Shown here one piece after another: positions 54,918-63,014 of a stretch of DNA of 64,000 nucleotides. Each line of letters opens with the position of its first letter. Positions within the stretch are counted from its first letter, which is position 1. Below the pieces are notes generated by a model, which saw only the letters and a list, made by a program, of their open reading frames with translations, had not been told where the DNA came from and searched no databases. The position numbers and the translations under genes were made by a program. Source of the stretch: Streptomyces flaveus (GTDB lineage: Bacteria > Actinomycetota > Actinomycetes > Streptomycetales > Streptomycetaceae); NCBI RefSeq assembly GCF_014647675.1, contig NZ_BMPQ01000025.1, forward strand, positions 1-64,000. Direction: 5' to 3'.

Positions 54918-56246
54918 ATGACCATCCCCCTGCTGCTCCTCGGGGCGGCGTTCCTCCTGATCCTCGCCAACGGCTTCTTCGTGGCGGCCGAGTTCGGCCT
55001 CGTCACGGTGGAGCGCCCCGACGCCGAGAAGGCCGCGGCCGAGGGTGACCGACGGGCCCACCGGGTCGTCGAGTCGCTCAAGGAGCTGTCCTTCCAGCTC
55101 TCCGGCACCCAGCTCGGCATCACCATCACCTCCCTCGTCGTCGGCATGCTCGCCGAACCGGCGCTCGCCGAGCTGCTGCACGGCCCGTTCACCTCGATCG
55201 GCATCCCCGAAGGCGCCGTCCCCGGTGTCTCCGTGATCGTCGGCATGCTGCTGGCCTCGGCCGTGCAGATGGTGATCGGCGAGCTCGTGCCCAAGAACTG
55301 GGCGGTGTCCAGGCCGATGCAGGTCGCGCGCTTCGTCGCGGGGCCTCAGCACCTCTTCTCCAGTCTGTTCAGGCCGGTGATCGCCGGCCTGAATGCCGTC
55401 GCCAACCGGCTCGTCCGCCTCTTCGGCGTCGAGCCCACCGCGGAGCTGGCCTCCGCCCGCACCCCCGGCGAACTCGTCTCACTGGCCAGGCACTCCGCCC
55501 GGGCCGGCACCCTGGAACAGGACACCGCCGACCTCTTCGTCCGCACCCTCTCCCTGGCGGACCTCACCGCGCAGCACGTCATGACGCCGCGCGTGAAGGT
55601 CAGCGCCCTGCAGTCCTCCGCGACCGCCGAGGACGTCGTCAACCTCACCCGCGCCACCGGCCTGTCCCGCTTCCCCGTCTACCTGGAGCGCATCGACGAA
55701 ATCGTCGGCATGGTGCACCTCAAGGACGCCCTCGCGGTGCCCACGCACGAACGGCTGCGCACCCCCGTCGGCCGGATCGCGCAGGCCCCGCTGCTCGTCC
55801 CGGAGACCCTGCCGGTGAAGCCCCTCCTGGAGCGGCTGCGCAGCGAGCAGCCCATCGCGGTCGTCGTCGACGAGTACGGCGGCACGGCCGGCGTCGTCAC
55901 CCTGGAGGACATCGTCGAGGAACTCGTCGGCGAGGTCCGCGACGAGCACGACGGACACGACCTGCCGGAACTCGCCGTGGCCCCCTCCGAGGACGGCCGC
56001 CCCACCTGGGACGCCGACGGCAGCTGCCGCGTCGACGTCCTCCAGCGCATCGGCCTCGATGTGCCCGAGGGTCCGTACGAGACCGTCGCCGGCCTCGTCG
56101 CCGATCTGCTCGGCCGGATCCCGGCACCCGGTGACAAGGCCGAACTCCCGGGCTGGCGCCTGTCGGTCCGCCAGGTCGGGCACTACCGGGCCGAGCGGGT
56201 ACGTCTGGTCAAGGCCGCGGACGCCGTGGCGGAGGCCGTCCGATGA
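54918..56246 (+). CDS. CNNM/CorC-family transporter-like protein 1
   Basis: 442 aa. A DUF21 membrane domain (about 1-190) has NGFFVAAEFGLVTVERPDAE and VIGELVPKNWAVSRPMQVAR. A CBS pair (about 215-340) has VMTPRVKVSALQSSATAEDV and VVDEYGGTAGVVTLEDIVEE, and a C-terminal CorC/HlyC domain runs from about 355 (GSCRVDVLQRIGLDVPEGPY). Such proteins are linked to Mg or Na handling, not haemolysis. Start ATG overlaps nothing upstream; the end overlaps the second CNNM gene by 4 bases. Confidence 0.93.
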   Translation: MTIPLLLLGAAFLLILANGFFVAAEFGLVTVERPDAEKAAAEGDRRAHRVVESLKELSFQLSGTQLGITITSLVVGMLAEPALAELLHGPFTSIGIPEGAVPGVSVIVGMLLASAVQMVIGELVPKNWAVSRPMQVARFVAGPQHLFSSLFRPVIAGLNAVANRLVRLFGVEPTAELASARTPGELVSLARHSARAGTLEQDTADLFVRTLSLADLTAQHVMTPRVKVSALQSSATAEDVVNLTRATGLSRFPVYLERIDEIVGMVHLKDALAVPTHERLRTPVGRIAQAPLLVPETLPVKPLLERLRSEQPIAVVVDEYGGTAGVVTLEDIVEELVGEVRDEHDGHDLPELAVAPSEDGRPTWDADGSCRVDVLQRIGLDVPEGPYETVAGLVADLLGRIPAPGDKAELPGWRLSVRQVGHYRAERVRLVKAADAVAEAVR

Positions 56247-57349
56247 GTCTGCTCCAACTTCTGTTCGCCGCCCTGCTCGTACTCGCCAACGGTTTCTTCG
56301 TCGGTGCCGAGTTCGCGCTCGTCTCCGTACGCCGCAGCCAGATCGAACCGCTCGGCACCGCACGCGCCCGGCAGGTCATGTACGGCCTGGAGAACCTGCC
56401 GCAGATGATGGCCGCCGCCCAGTTCGGCATCACCGTCTGCTCGTTGACGCTCGGTGCTGTCGCCGAGCCCACCGTGGCCCGTCTCCTGGAGCCGGTCTTC
56501 CATGCGGTGCATCTGCCCGAAGGCATGATCCATCCGCTCGGGTACGTCATCGCTCTCGCCGCGGTCGTCTTCCTCCACCTCGTCGTCGGCGAGATGCTGC
56601 CGAAGAACCTGGCGATGGCGGCGCCGGAGAAGACCGCGCTGTGGCTCAGCCCCGGCCTGGTCGCCTTCGCCCGGCTGTGCAAGCCGGTCACCGCGGGCCT
56701 CGGCGCCTGCTCCCGCCTGATCCTGAAGCTCTTCCACGTCGAGCCGAAGGACGAGGTCGAGGCGGTCTTCACCAGCGAGCAGCTCAACCGCCTCGTGGAG
56801 GACGCGGGCCAGGCCGGGTTCCTCGACCCCGAGGAGCAGGAGCGCCTGGAGGACGCCCTGGAGCTGGGCTCCCGCCCGGTCACGGATGTGCTCCTGGACC
56901 GCGAGTCGCTGGTGACGGTCGGCCCTTCGGTCACGCCGGGGCAGGTCGTCGCGCTCACCGCCCGCACCGGCTACTCCCGCTTCCCGGTGTGCGCGGAGAA
57001 CGGCGCCTTCATGGGCTATCTGCATGTGAAGGACGTACTCGATCTGGAGGAGTCGGAGCGGGCCGTGCCGCAGCAGATCTGGCGCCCCATGACGACCCTG
57101 CGCTGCGAGCTCCCGCTGGACGACGCACTGACCGTGATGCGCCGCGCCGCGACGCACCTCGCTCAGGTCGCCGACGCCTCGGGCCGCGTACTCGGCCTGG
57201 TCGCCCTGGAGGACGTACTGGAACTCCTGGTCGGCGAGGTACGCGACCCGGCACACCGGGCTGCTCCGGGGACCCAGCAGGCTCAACAGGTGAAGACGCT
57301 GGCGGAGCCCGTCCCGAGCGGTGCTCCGGAAGAGGCCCTGGCGAGCTGA
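56243..57349 (+). CDS. CNNM/CorC-family transporter-like protein 2
   Basis: 368 aa, paralogous to the upstream gene and translationally coupled (ATGA). DUF21 domain: NGFFVGAEFALVSVRRSQIE, QFGITVCSLTLGAVAEPTVA, VVGEMLPKNLAMAAPEKTAL. A CBS pair follows (VLLDRESLVTVGPSVTPGQV, LGLVALEDVLELLVGEVRD). It lacks the CorC/HlyC C-terminal domain present in the first protein, so the two may form a hetero-assembly with one regulatory domain. Confidence 0.92.
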   Translation: MSLLQLLFAALLVLANGFFVGAEFALVSVRRSQIEPLGTARARQVMYGLENLPQMMAAAQFGITVCSLTLGAVAEPTVARLLEPVFHAVHLPEGMIHPLGYVIALAAVVFLHLVVGEMLPKNLAMAAPEKTALWLSPGLVAFARLCKPVTAGLGACSRLILKLFHVEPKDEVEAVFTSEQLNRLVEDAGQAGFLDPEEQERLEDALELGSRPVTDVLLDRESLVTVGPSVTPGQVVALTARTGYSRFPVCAENGAFMGYLHVKDVLDLEESERAVPQQIWRPMTTLRCELPLDDALTVMRRAATHLAQVADASGRVLGLVALEDVLELLVGEVRDPAHRAAPGTQQAQQVKTLAEPVPSGAPEEALAS

Positions 57350-57365
57350 GGGGCAAGGGAGTTGA

Positions 57366-57411
57366 GCGCGAAATTGTGACACTTGCACGTGCAAGTGTCA
57401 CAATTTCGCGC
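57366..57411. repeat. Perfect 46-bp palindrome
   Basis: Two 23-base arms meet with no spacer: left arm gcgcgaaattgtgacacttg then cac, right arm its exact complement. It lies 17 bases after the second CNNM stop and 27 before the stop of the convergent AAA gene. As RNA it gives a stem of about 21 bp on either strand; the interior is markedly A/T-rich for this genome. It could act as a bidirectional terminator, a protein site, or both. Confidence 0.95.
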
Positions 57412-57437
57412 CCCACCATGGCCCCCGGGACGCCCGG

Positions 57438-59303
57438 TCAGATCGCCGACGGATCCTGGGGCCCTCGGCCCGAGAGAACCTCGCCGTACGCCTGCATCAG
57501 GTCCGGCAGCCGCAGGGTGGACAGGTCATCGCGGGTCAGCTCGCTCGTGTAGCCGGACAGCCGCAGATCGCGGTAGGCGCAGCTCTTCTCGTACAGGGTG
57601 CGCAGGAAGCGGCCGTTGCCGAGCTCGTCGATCCAGCCCTGGTCGACGACGTGCCCGCTGATGGAGCGCAGCTCGTCGAGCGCCTCCTCGTCCCACACGT
57701 CGCCGTTCTCGGCGGCCAGCACCTCGCCGATCGAGGTGAGTTCGAGGGGACGGTACGAGGGGAAGTCGACGCGGGTCGTGAAACGGGACGAAAGCCCGGG
57801 GTTGGCGGCGAGCAGGCGGTCCATGCCCTCGGGGTAGCCGGCGAGGATCACGACGAGATGGTCGCGGTTGTCCTCGGCGCGCTTGAGGAGCACCTGAAGC
57901 GCCTCGTCGCCGTATGCGTCGCCCTTGCTGTAGCCGGAGTTGGACAGTGAGTAGGCCTCGTCGACGAAGAGGACGCCGCCGATCGCGGAGTCGATCAGTT
58001 CGTTGGCCTTCACGGCGGTCTGGCCGAGGTACTCGCCCACCAGGTCGGCGCGCTGGGCCTCCACGAGGTGGTCGCCGCCGAGCAGCCCGAGTGCGTAGAA
58101 GACGCGGCCCAGGATGCGGGCCACCGTCGTCTTGCCGGTGCCGGAGGGCCCGGAGAAGACGAAGTGCCGCTTCGGCGGCTGCACGGGCAAGCCTTGGCCG
58201 GCGCGCAGCCGGGCCATGTTCAACTGCGCGGACAGCGCCTTCACCTGCCGCTTCACCGGCTCCAGGCCGACCATCCGCTCCAGCTCGGCGAGCGCCTCCT
58301 GGAGCAACGCGGGGTCGGTGGGGCCGGTCGGCAGCTGCGGAGGCTGGACCGGCACTATGGCCTTCTCGCGGACCGTGTCGGTCTCCGGCGGCAGCCCGCC
58401 CGACGGCGGCATGTCGGGCTCCGACAGCTTGAGGTCCCGGCCCTCCGGGCCGAACAGCGCGTCGACGCCGTCCGGTCCGTCGATCATGTCCTGGACGCCG
58501 GTGAGCGTGATCGCCGCGAGGTCCACCGCGTCGTCGTACCCGTCGCCCTCGGAGATCGCCGCGAGCCGCGCCGAGGTGTCCATGAAGGCGGGGTCGACCC
58601 GGTGCACCGCCCGGTACAGGGGCAACGCCGCCGCCGACCGTCCCGTGCCCTCGTGCGCCCGCGCCAGCCAGTACCGCAGCTCCTTGCGCTGCGGCTGCTC
58701 GCTGCGACAGCGCATCAGCGCGGCCGACAGCAGCGGCTGGGCCTGCCCGTACATCTCCAGACGTACGCGCGCCATGCCGCCGAAGAGCCCGGCCTCGATG
58801 CCCAGCATCGGATCGTCGATCAGCGGATCGGTGTGCCGGACCAACTGCTCCCAGTCCTTGACCAGATAGGCCCGGCAGGCGTGCAGAAACCGCACCTGCG
58901 GATCGGTGTCCACCGGCGGCAGTCCCGCGAGCGCCCGGTCCAGCTCCGGGACATGGCGACCGTCGAGCCAGTGCGAGGCGTGCGCGAGCAGCAGATCGCG
59001 CGGGCTCTCGAGGACGGGCTGCACCCACCAGCCCAGCCAGTACCAGGAGTTGAGAGTGCGCCGGTGGCGGGCGCGCTGTTCCCCGAAGCGCTCCCGGTGC
59101 CGGAACATCCGCAGCAGCGCGGTGGTCGTGTCGATGCGCAGCGCGTGCAGCCCGAGCCAGCCGTCGGCCATCCCCGGATCGATCCGGACCGCCGCGCGGA
59201 ACTCCTCCTCCGCCTGCGGATAGGCCCCCATAGTGTAGGCGTCCACACCTCGCAGCCAGGCGAGGTCGGCCGGGGCCTCGGGGCCCTGCGTGCCGAAGTC
59301 CAT
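57438..59303 (-). CDS. EccA/CbbX-like TPR-AAA ATPase
   Basis: 621 aa from ATG 59303 (DFGTQGPEAPADLAWLRGVD); longer in-frame sequence upstream is low-complexity. The N-terminal helical TPR-like half (about 1-270) has YTMGAYPQAEEEFRAAVRID and FLHACRAYLVKDWEQLVRHT. After a linker comes a CbbX/EccA AAA domain: Walker A FSGPSGTGKTTVARILGRVF (Lys391), Walker B GGVLFVDEAYSLS (Asp448, Glu449), RFTTRVDFPSYRPLEL. It resembles type VII secretion EccA, but no Esx, EccB-E or mycosin genes are near. Role unknown. Confidence 0.9.
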   Translation of the reverse strand: MDFGTQGPEAPADLAWLRGVDAYTMGAYPQAEEEFRAAVRIDPGMADGWLGLHALRIDTTTALLRMFRHRERFGEQRARHRRTLNSWYWLGWWVQPVLESPRDLLLAHASHWLDGRHVPELDRALAGLPPVDTDPQVRFLHACRAYLVKDWEQLVRHTDPLIDDPMLGIEAGLFGGMARVRLEMYGQAQPLLSAALMRCRSEQPQRKELRYWLARAHEGTGRSAAALPLYRAVHRVDPAFMDTSARLAAISEGDGYDDAVDLAAITLTGVQDMIDGPDGVDALFGPEGRDLKLSEPDMPPSGGLPPETDTVREKAIVPVQPPQLPTGPTDPALLQEALAELERMVGLEPVKRQVKALSAQLNMARLRAGQGLPVQPPKRHFVFSGPSGTGKTTVARILGRVFYALGLLGGDHLVEAQRADLVGEYLGQTAVKANELIDSAIGGVLFVDEAYSLSNSGYSKGDAYGDEALQVLLKRAEDNRDHLVVILAGYPEGMDRLLAANPGLSSRFTTRVDFPSYRPLELTSIGEVLAAENGDVWDEEALDELRSISGHVVDQGWIDELGNGRFLRTLYEKSCAYRDLRLSGYTSELTRDDLSTLRLPDLMQAYGEVLSGRGPQDPSAI

Positions 59304-59581
59304 CACGTCCCCCACAAACCGTGCCCCCGTTGAGTGCCGGGCGGGCCGGTGCCCGTCGGCAGCCTTCGTCGAACCGCTGTGCTGTGGACGGGAGTTGCGC
59401 GTTCGGTGCGGAGAGCAGCCGTCCGAAAGTCGCACCGAGAGGCATCGTACCCGCGGGGTGGTGCCCGGCCGAAGAGTGCCCGCACGACGGGTTCTTCGAG
59501 GTGGGAGCACATGGGGCGCACTCGGCGCGGTGACCGAGGGTGAGCGAAACATTTCGCGGAGCGTCCGGAATCCGGAATGAG
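59304..59581. other. Non-coding region upstream of the AAA gene
   Basis: 278 bases with no gene I can support; frames present are G/C-driven. Expected to hold the minus-strand promoter of the AAA gene. No clear -10/-35 pair or operator palindrome seen. Confidence 0.4.
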
Positions 59582-59634
59582 GACAGAACGAAGCCCCCGA
59601 TCACGGGGGAACAACCGGGGGCTTCGCGTCTGTC
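59582..59634. terminator. Two-step hairpin in the gap before the uridine-kinase gene
   Basis: Inner perfect 11-bp stem cgaagcccccg/cgggggcttcg with a 16-base loop, outer stem gacag/ctgtc. It could terminate minus-strand transcription from the kinase gene, 119 bases downstream of its stop. Confidence 0.6.
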
Positions 59635-59678
59635 GGCGACTTCGAAAAGCCGCACATTGAGAACGTAAGACCTGTACG

Positions 59679-59713
59679 GCCCCTCGGTCAAGCCGAGTTG
59701 AAGCACTTGGGGC
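59679..59713. terminator. Nested hairpin after the uridine-kinase gene
   Basis: Outer gcccc/ggggc encloses ctcgg-tcaag-ccgag, 40 bases past the kinase stop on the minus strand. The bases just before it (59668-59684) repeat the 17-mer that opens the guaB1 terminator region at 31834-31850. Confidence 0.45.
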
Positions 59714-59752
59714 ACTTCTCGGACACCCCTCTTCACGGGTTCAGCACACAGG

Positions 59753-60373
59753 CTATGGCCCGTCACGGTGCGTGATGACCTGGTCCGGTCCAGGGGTCCC
59801 AGCAGGTCCCGGAAACACCTCAAATCCCTCCGAAAACCCCCGCACCAAGAGATCGGCAAAGGGTCGGGAAGGGTCCTCGGCGAAGTGGCGGCGCTCGGCG
59901 AGAACCCAGCCTGCCCAGAAGTCGCTCTGCTCCGAACCGTCCCGCTGCCGGCCTCGCGCCCAGGCATCCTCGGACGCCAACTCCATCCACAGCAGGCACG
60001 CCAGAAACGGCCGCAACACACGACGTCCCGCGCCGACACCCTCGACGAGCACCACGGGCGCCGGCGGCAGTTCGCGGACCGGCCCGAAGCGGCGTGCCTG
60101 CCAGTTGTACGGCCGGTAGTGCGCACGCTCACCGCGGCTCAGCGGCTCGACGACGTCCCGGAGCAGCCGCCCCGTCCACGCGAACAGCTCCTCGTGCGTG
60201 GCTATGTCGTCCAGGTGCAGTACGGGTACGCCGCCCAGCGCCTCGGCCAGCCGCCCCGCGAACGTCGTCTTCCCGGAGCCCGCGTGGCCGTCGATGCCGA
60301 CGAGGCGGACGGGGCCGCAGGAGGGCGGCAGTCGGTGGAGGCGGGAGGCGAGGGTGTCTGGCGAGGTGTGCAC
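59753..60373 (-). CDS. Uridine kinase-like P-loop protein
   Basis: 206 aa from GTG 60373 (HTSPDTLASRLHRLPPSCGP). Walker A IDGHAGSGKTTFAGRLAEAL with Lys35, an acidic VLHLDDIATHEELFAW, and ELPPAPVVLVEGVGAGRRVL as Walker B-like. The C-terminal helix has WARGRQRDGSEQSDFWAGWV. Resembles small Streptomyces uridine/cytidine kinase-family proteins, whose phosphate acceptor is often unproven. Divergent from the C39 peptidase gene. Confidence 0.8.
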   Translation of the reverse strand: MHTSPDTLASRLHRLPPSCGPVRLVGIDGHAGSGKTTFAGRLAEALGGVPVLHLDDIATHEELFAWTGRLLRDVVEPLSRGERAHYRPYNWQARRFGPVRELPPAPVVLVEGVGAGRRVLRPFLACLLWMELASEDAWARGRQRDGSEQSDFWAGWVLAERRHFAEDPSRPFADLLVRGFSEGFEVFPGPAGTPGPDQVITHRDGP

Positions 60374-60534
60374 ATTGCCAGGGTATTTCCCGAACGTAGT
60401 GCCAATGGTTGTGACCAATATTGATCGGTGCCACGACCCTTGAGGTGCTGGCAGGGGACGGCACGGGCATCCATAGTTGGCGCACACCCGCACTTTGGAC
60501 TCGCCCGTTCCGGAAATCTGGGGGTCATCCGCAC

Positions 60535-61902
60535 ATGACCAGAGCCGAACAGCCCTCCCGCAGAAGCCTGTTGGCCGTGGCGGTGGCCGCGGCAGTGGCG
60601 GGTGCCGCGAGCCCGGCGGCCGCCGCCGGCTCCTCCGCCCGCACCGCGCACACCCCGTCGAAAGCACCGTCCGGCCAGGTCGACAACCGCGCCTGGACCT
60701 CGTACACCGACTGGCGCGGAGGCACCGCGGAGGGGACCCGCGCCATCTCCGGGAAGCGTCCGGGCCTGGTGATCGCGACCCCTGCCGGCCGCACCGACTA
60801 CCCGGACCCGCACACCGGCAGGACGGCCACCTGGGAGTACGCGCGCTGGACCTCACCCGTCCACCGCCTCGCCGTCCCCTCGACCGAGGTCATCGCCTCC
60901 TGGAACGCGCACACTCCGGCGGGGACCTGGCTCCAGATCGAGCTGGCGGGCACGTACTCCGACGGCACGGACACCCCCTGGTATGTGATGGGCCGCTGGG
61001 CGGCCGGTGACCAGGACATCAGGCGTACCTCGGTGGACGACCAGAGCGACGGCAGGAGCAGCGTCTGGACGGACACCTTCTCCATCGGCGACGCGGCCTC
61101 GGGTCTGCGCCTCGTCTCGTACCGGCTGCGGCTGATCCTGTACCGCAAGCCCGGCGCGAAGATCACGCCCACCGTGTGGCGGCTCGGCGCGATGGGCTCC
61201 GACATCCCGGACCGCTTCACCGTTCCGGCCTCGACGCCCGGCCTCGCCAAGGAGCTGACGGTCCCGCGGTACTCGCAGGAGACCCACATCGGCCAGTACC
61301 CGGAGTACGACAACGGCGGCGAGGCCTGGTGCAGCCCCACCTCCTCGCAGATGATCATCGAGTACTGGGGGCGCGGGCCCACGGCCGAGGACCTGGCCTG
61401 GGTCGATCCCGACTTCGCGGATCCGCAGGTGTGCCATGCCGCCCGGTTCACCTACGACTACCAGTACGAAGGCTGCGGCAACTGGCCCTTCAACGCCGCG
61501 TACGCCGCCACGTACAAGGACCTCCAGGGCGTGGTGACGCGGCTCGGTTCGCTCACCGATCTGGAGACGCTGATCGCGGCGGGCATCCCGGTCATAACGT
61601 CCCAGTCGTTCCTCGAGTCCGAGCTGCCCGGAGCGGGTTACGGCACCGCGGGCCATCTGATGACCGTCATCGGATTCACGGCCGAAGGTGACGTGATCGC
61701 CAACGACCCGAACTCACCGAGCAACGAGGCGGTGCGGCGGGTCTACCAGCGGCGCGCCTGGGAAAACATCTGGCTCCGTACCAAGAGGTACAACGCTTCC
61801 GGGAACGTGGTCTCCGGGACCGGCGGGGTCTGTTACCTCTACTTCCCGGCGCATCCCACGGCGCGCCAGCGGAAGGCACTGGCGGCGGTCGGCATCCGCT
61901 GA
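60535..61902 (+). CDS. Secreted C39-family cysteine peptidase (Tat-type signal)
   Basis: 455 aa from ATG 60535. The signal SRRSLLAVAVAAAVAGAASP has a twin-arginine start and ends near AAAAG. About 200 residues of beta-rich domain (WTSPVHRLAVPSTEVIASWN) follow. The peptidase domain is from about 245: VPRYSQETHIGQYPEYDNGG, EAWCSPTSSQM with Cys266, AGHLMTVIGFT with His374 and IANDPNSPSN (Asp391). Lacks the ABC transporter partner of bacteriocin C39 proteases, so it is a free extracellular enzyme. Substrate unknown. Confidence 0.88.
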   Translation: MTRAEQPSRRSLLAVAVAAAVAGAASPAAAAGSSARTAHTPSKAPSGQVDNRAWTSYTDWRGGTAEGTRAISGKRPGLVIATPAGRTDYPDPHTGRTATWEYARWTSPVHRLAVPSTEVIASWNAHTPAGTWLQIELAGTYSDGTDTPWYVMGRWAAGDQDIRRTSVDDQSDGRSSVWTDTFSIGDAASGLRLVSYRLRLILYRKPGAKITPTVWRLGAMGSDIPDRFTVPASTPGLAKELTVPRYSQETHIGQYPEYDNGGEAWCSPTSSQMIIEYWGRGPTAEDLAWVDPDFADPQVCHAARFTYDYQYEGCGNWPFNAAYAATYKDLQGVVTRLGSLTDLETLIAAGIPVITSQSFLESELPGAGYGTAGHLMTVIGFTAEGDVIANDPNSPSNEAVRRVYQRRAWENIWLRTKRYNASGNVVSGTGGVCYLYFPAHPTARQRKALAAVGIR

Positions 61903-62049
61903 CGGGGGTGCTGACCTGGGCATACGGGACGTGACCAAGGTCTCCCCCGCAAAAGCCGATTCCGGTGGCAAGGTGGACAGCTCCCGGGGCCGAGGGACCC
62001 AGTGGCCTCGGGGGAGTCCACCGACCGAAGCCAACGCGAGCGAGCTGCC

Positions 62050-62196
62050 ATGACCGCGACCTCTGTCACCGCCGGACGCCTTCAGACCCGTACCGGCGGC
62101 CCCAAGGACGACGACCCGAAGATCCTCGAGCACCTTGCCGGCTGGACCCTCGTGGTGGTGCTCGCGATGCTCGTCACACAGCTCGGCGTGATCTGA
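62050..62196 (+). CDS. 48-aa single-helix membrane protein (SCO1431-like)
   Basis: A soluble start (TATSVTAGRLQTRTGGPKDD) and one C-terminal helix (LAGWTLVVVLAMLVTQLGVI) that ends the protein. This wording matches a small family named after SCO1431. The genome neighbourhood (TetR, chitinase) matches my recollection of SCO1430-SCO1429. Function unknown. Confidence 0.7.
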   Translation: MTATSVTAGRLQTRTGGPKDDDPKILEHLAGWTLVVVLAMLVTQLGVI

Positions 62197-62309
62197 CGGC
62201 TGGCCTGCGGGGCAGCGGAAACAGTCGAAGAGAGTCGAACAGGCCGGTGGCGGGGGTCTGACATACTGCCAGCGAAAGTTTCGGAGGCAGTTGAAGACCA
62301 GGGCTGGAA

Positions 62310-62963
62310 TTGAACCATAGTCAACGGCACGACGACCGCCCACGGGCGCGCGGCACCGACCGCTCCTTGGCGCGTCGTGCCGAACTCATCGCGATCGGGC
62401 GGAAGTTATTCGCCGACACGTCCTACGACACACTGTCGATGGACGACATCGCCAAGCACGCACACGTCGCCAAGGGCTTGATCTACTACTACTTCAAGTC
62501 CAAGCGCGGCTACTACCTGGCCATCATCGAGGACTCGGTGGCCGACCTGATCTCCCGCGCGGCCGGCGGCCTCGAACTGCCGCCCTATGAACGGGTGCAC
62601 CGCACCATCGACGGCTACCTGCGCTACGCCGAGCACCACCAGGCCGCGTACCGCGCGATCATCACCGGCGGCGTCGGCTTCGACGCCGAGGTGCTCGCCA
62701 TCCGCGACGGCGTGCGCGAAGCCATCCTCGAGACCATCGCCGAGGGAGCGTACGGCCGGCGCAAGGTCGCCCCGCTGCCCCGCATGGCGCTGCTCGGCTG
62801 GCTGTGCAGCGTCGAGGGCACCACCCTCGACTGGATCGACCACCAGGTGCTCCCGCGCGACGTGATGCGCGAACTGCTGGTGAAGATGCTCGGCGGCGCC
62901 CTGCGGGCGATCGAGGACCTCGACCCCTCGTACCCAACGCCGGAAGCCGCCCGCAAGGCCTGA
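62310..62963 (+). CDS. TetR-family regulator with a TTA codon
   Basis: 217 aa. Starts with TTG (NHSQRHDDRPRARGTDRSLA); the TetR HTH is at about 22-68 (RRAELIAIGRKLFADTSYDT, DDIAKHAHVAKGLIYYYFKS) and the ligand domain follows (VHRTIDGYLRYAEHHQAAYR). Leu33 is encoded by TTA (62406-62408), which needs the bldA tRNA in Streptomyces, so production should be developmentally timed. Convergent with the chitinase gene. Target unknown. Confidence 0.88.
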   Translation: MNHSQRHDDRPRARGTDRSLARRAELIAIGRKLFADTSYDTLSMDDIAKHAHVAKGLIYYYFKSKRGYYLAIIEDSVADLISRAAGGLELPPYERVHRTIDGYLRYAEHHQAAYRAIITGGVGFDAEVLAIRDGVREAILETIAEGAYGRRKVAPLPRMALLGWLCSVEGTTLDWIDHQVLPRDVMRELLVKMLGGALRAIEDLDPSYPTPEAARKA

Positions 62964-62970
62964 GCGAAGA

Positions 62971-62992
62971 GCGGGGGTCTGCCGACCCCCGC
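62971..62992. terminator. Bidirectional terminator between TetR and chitinase genes
   Basis: Perfect 9-bp stem gcgggggtc/gacccccgc with loop tgcc between the two convergent stops. Confidence 0.85.
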
Positions 62993-63014
62993 CCCAAGTG
63001 ACGTACGGAACAAG

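Noticed and set aside
59304..59752. Possible small genes in the gap between the AAA and kinase genes
   Set aside because: The frames present lack ribosome-binding sites and have the biased composition of random high-GC frames.
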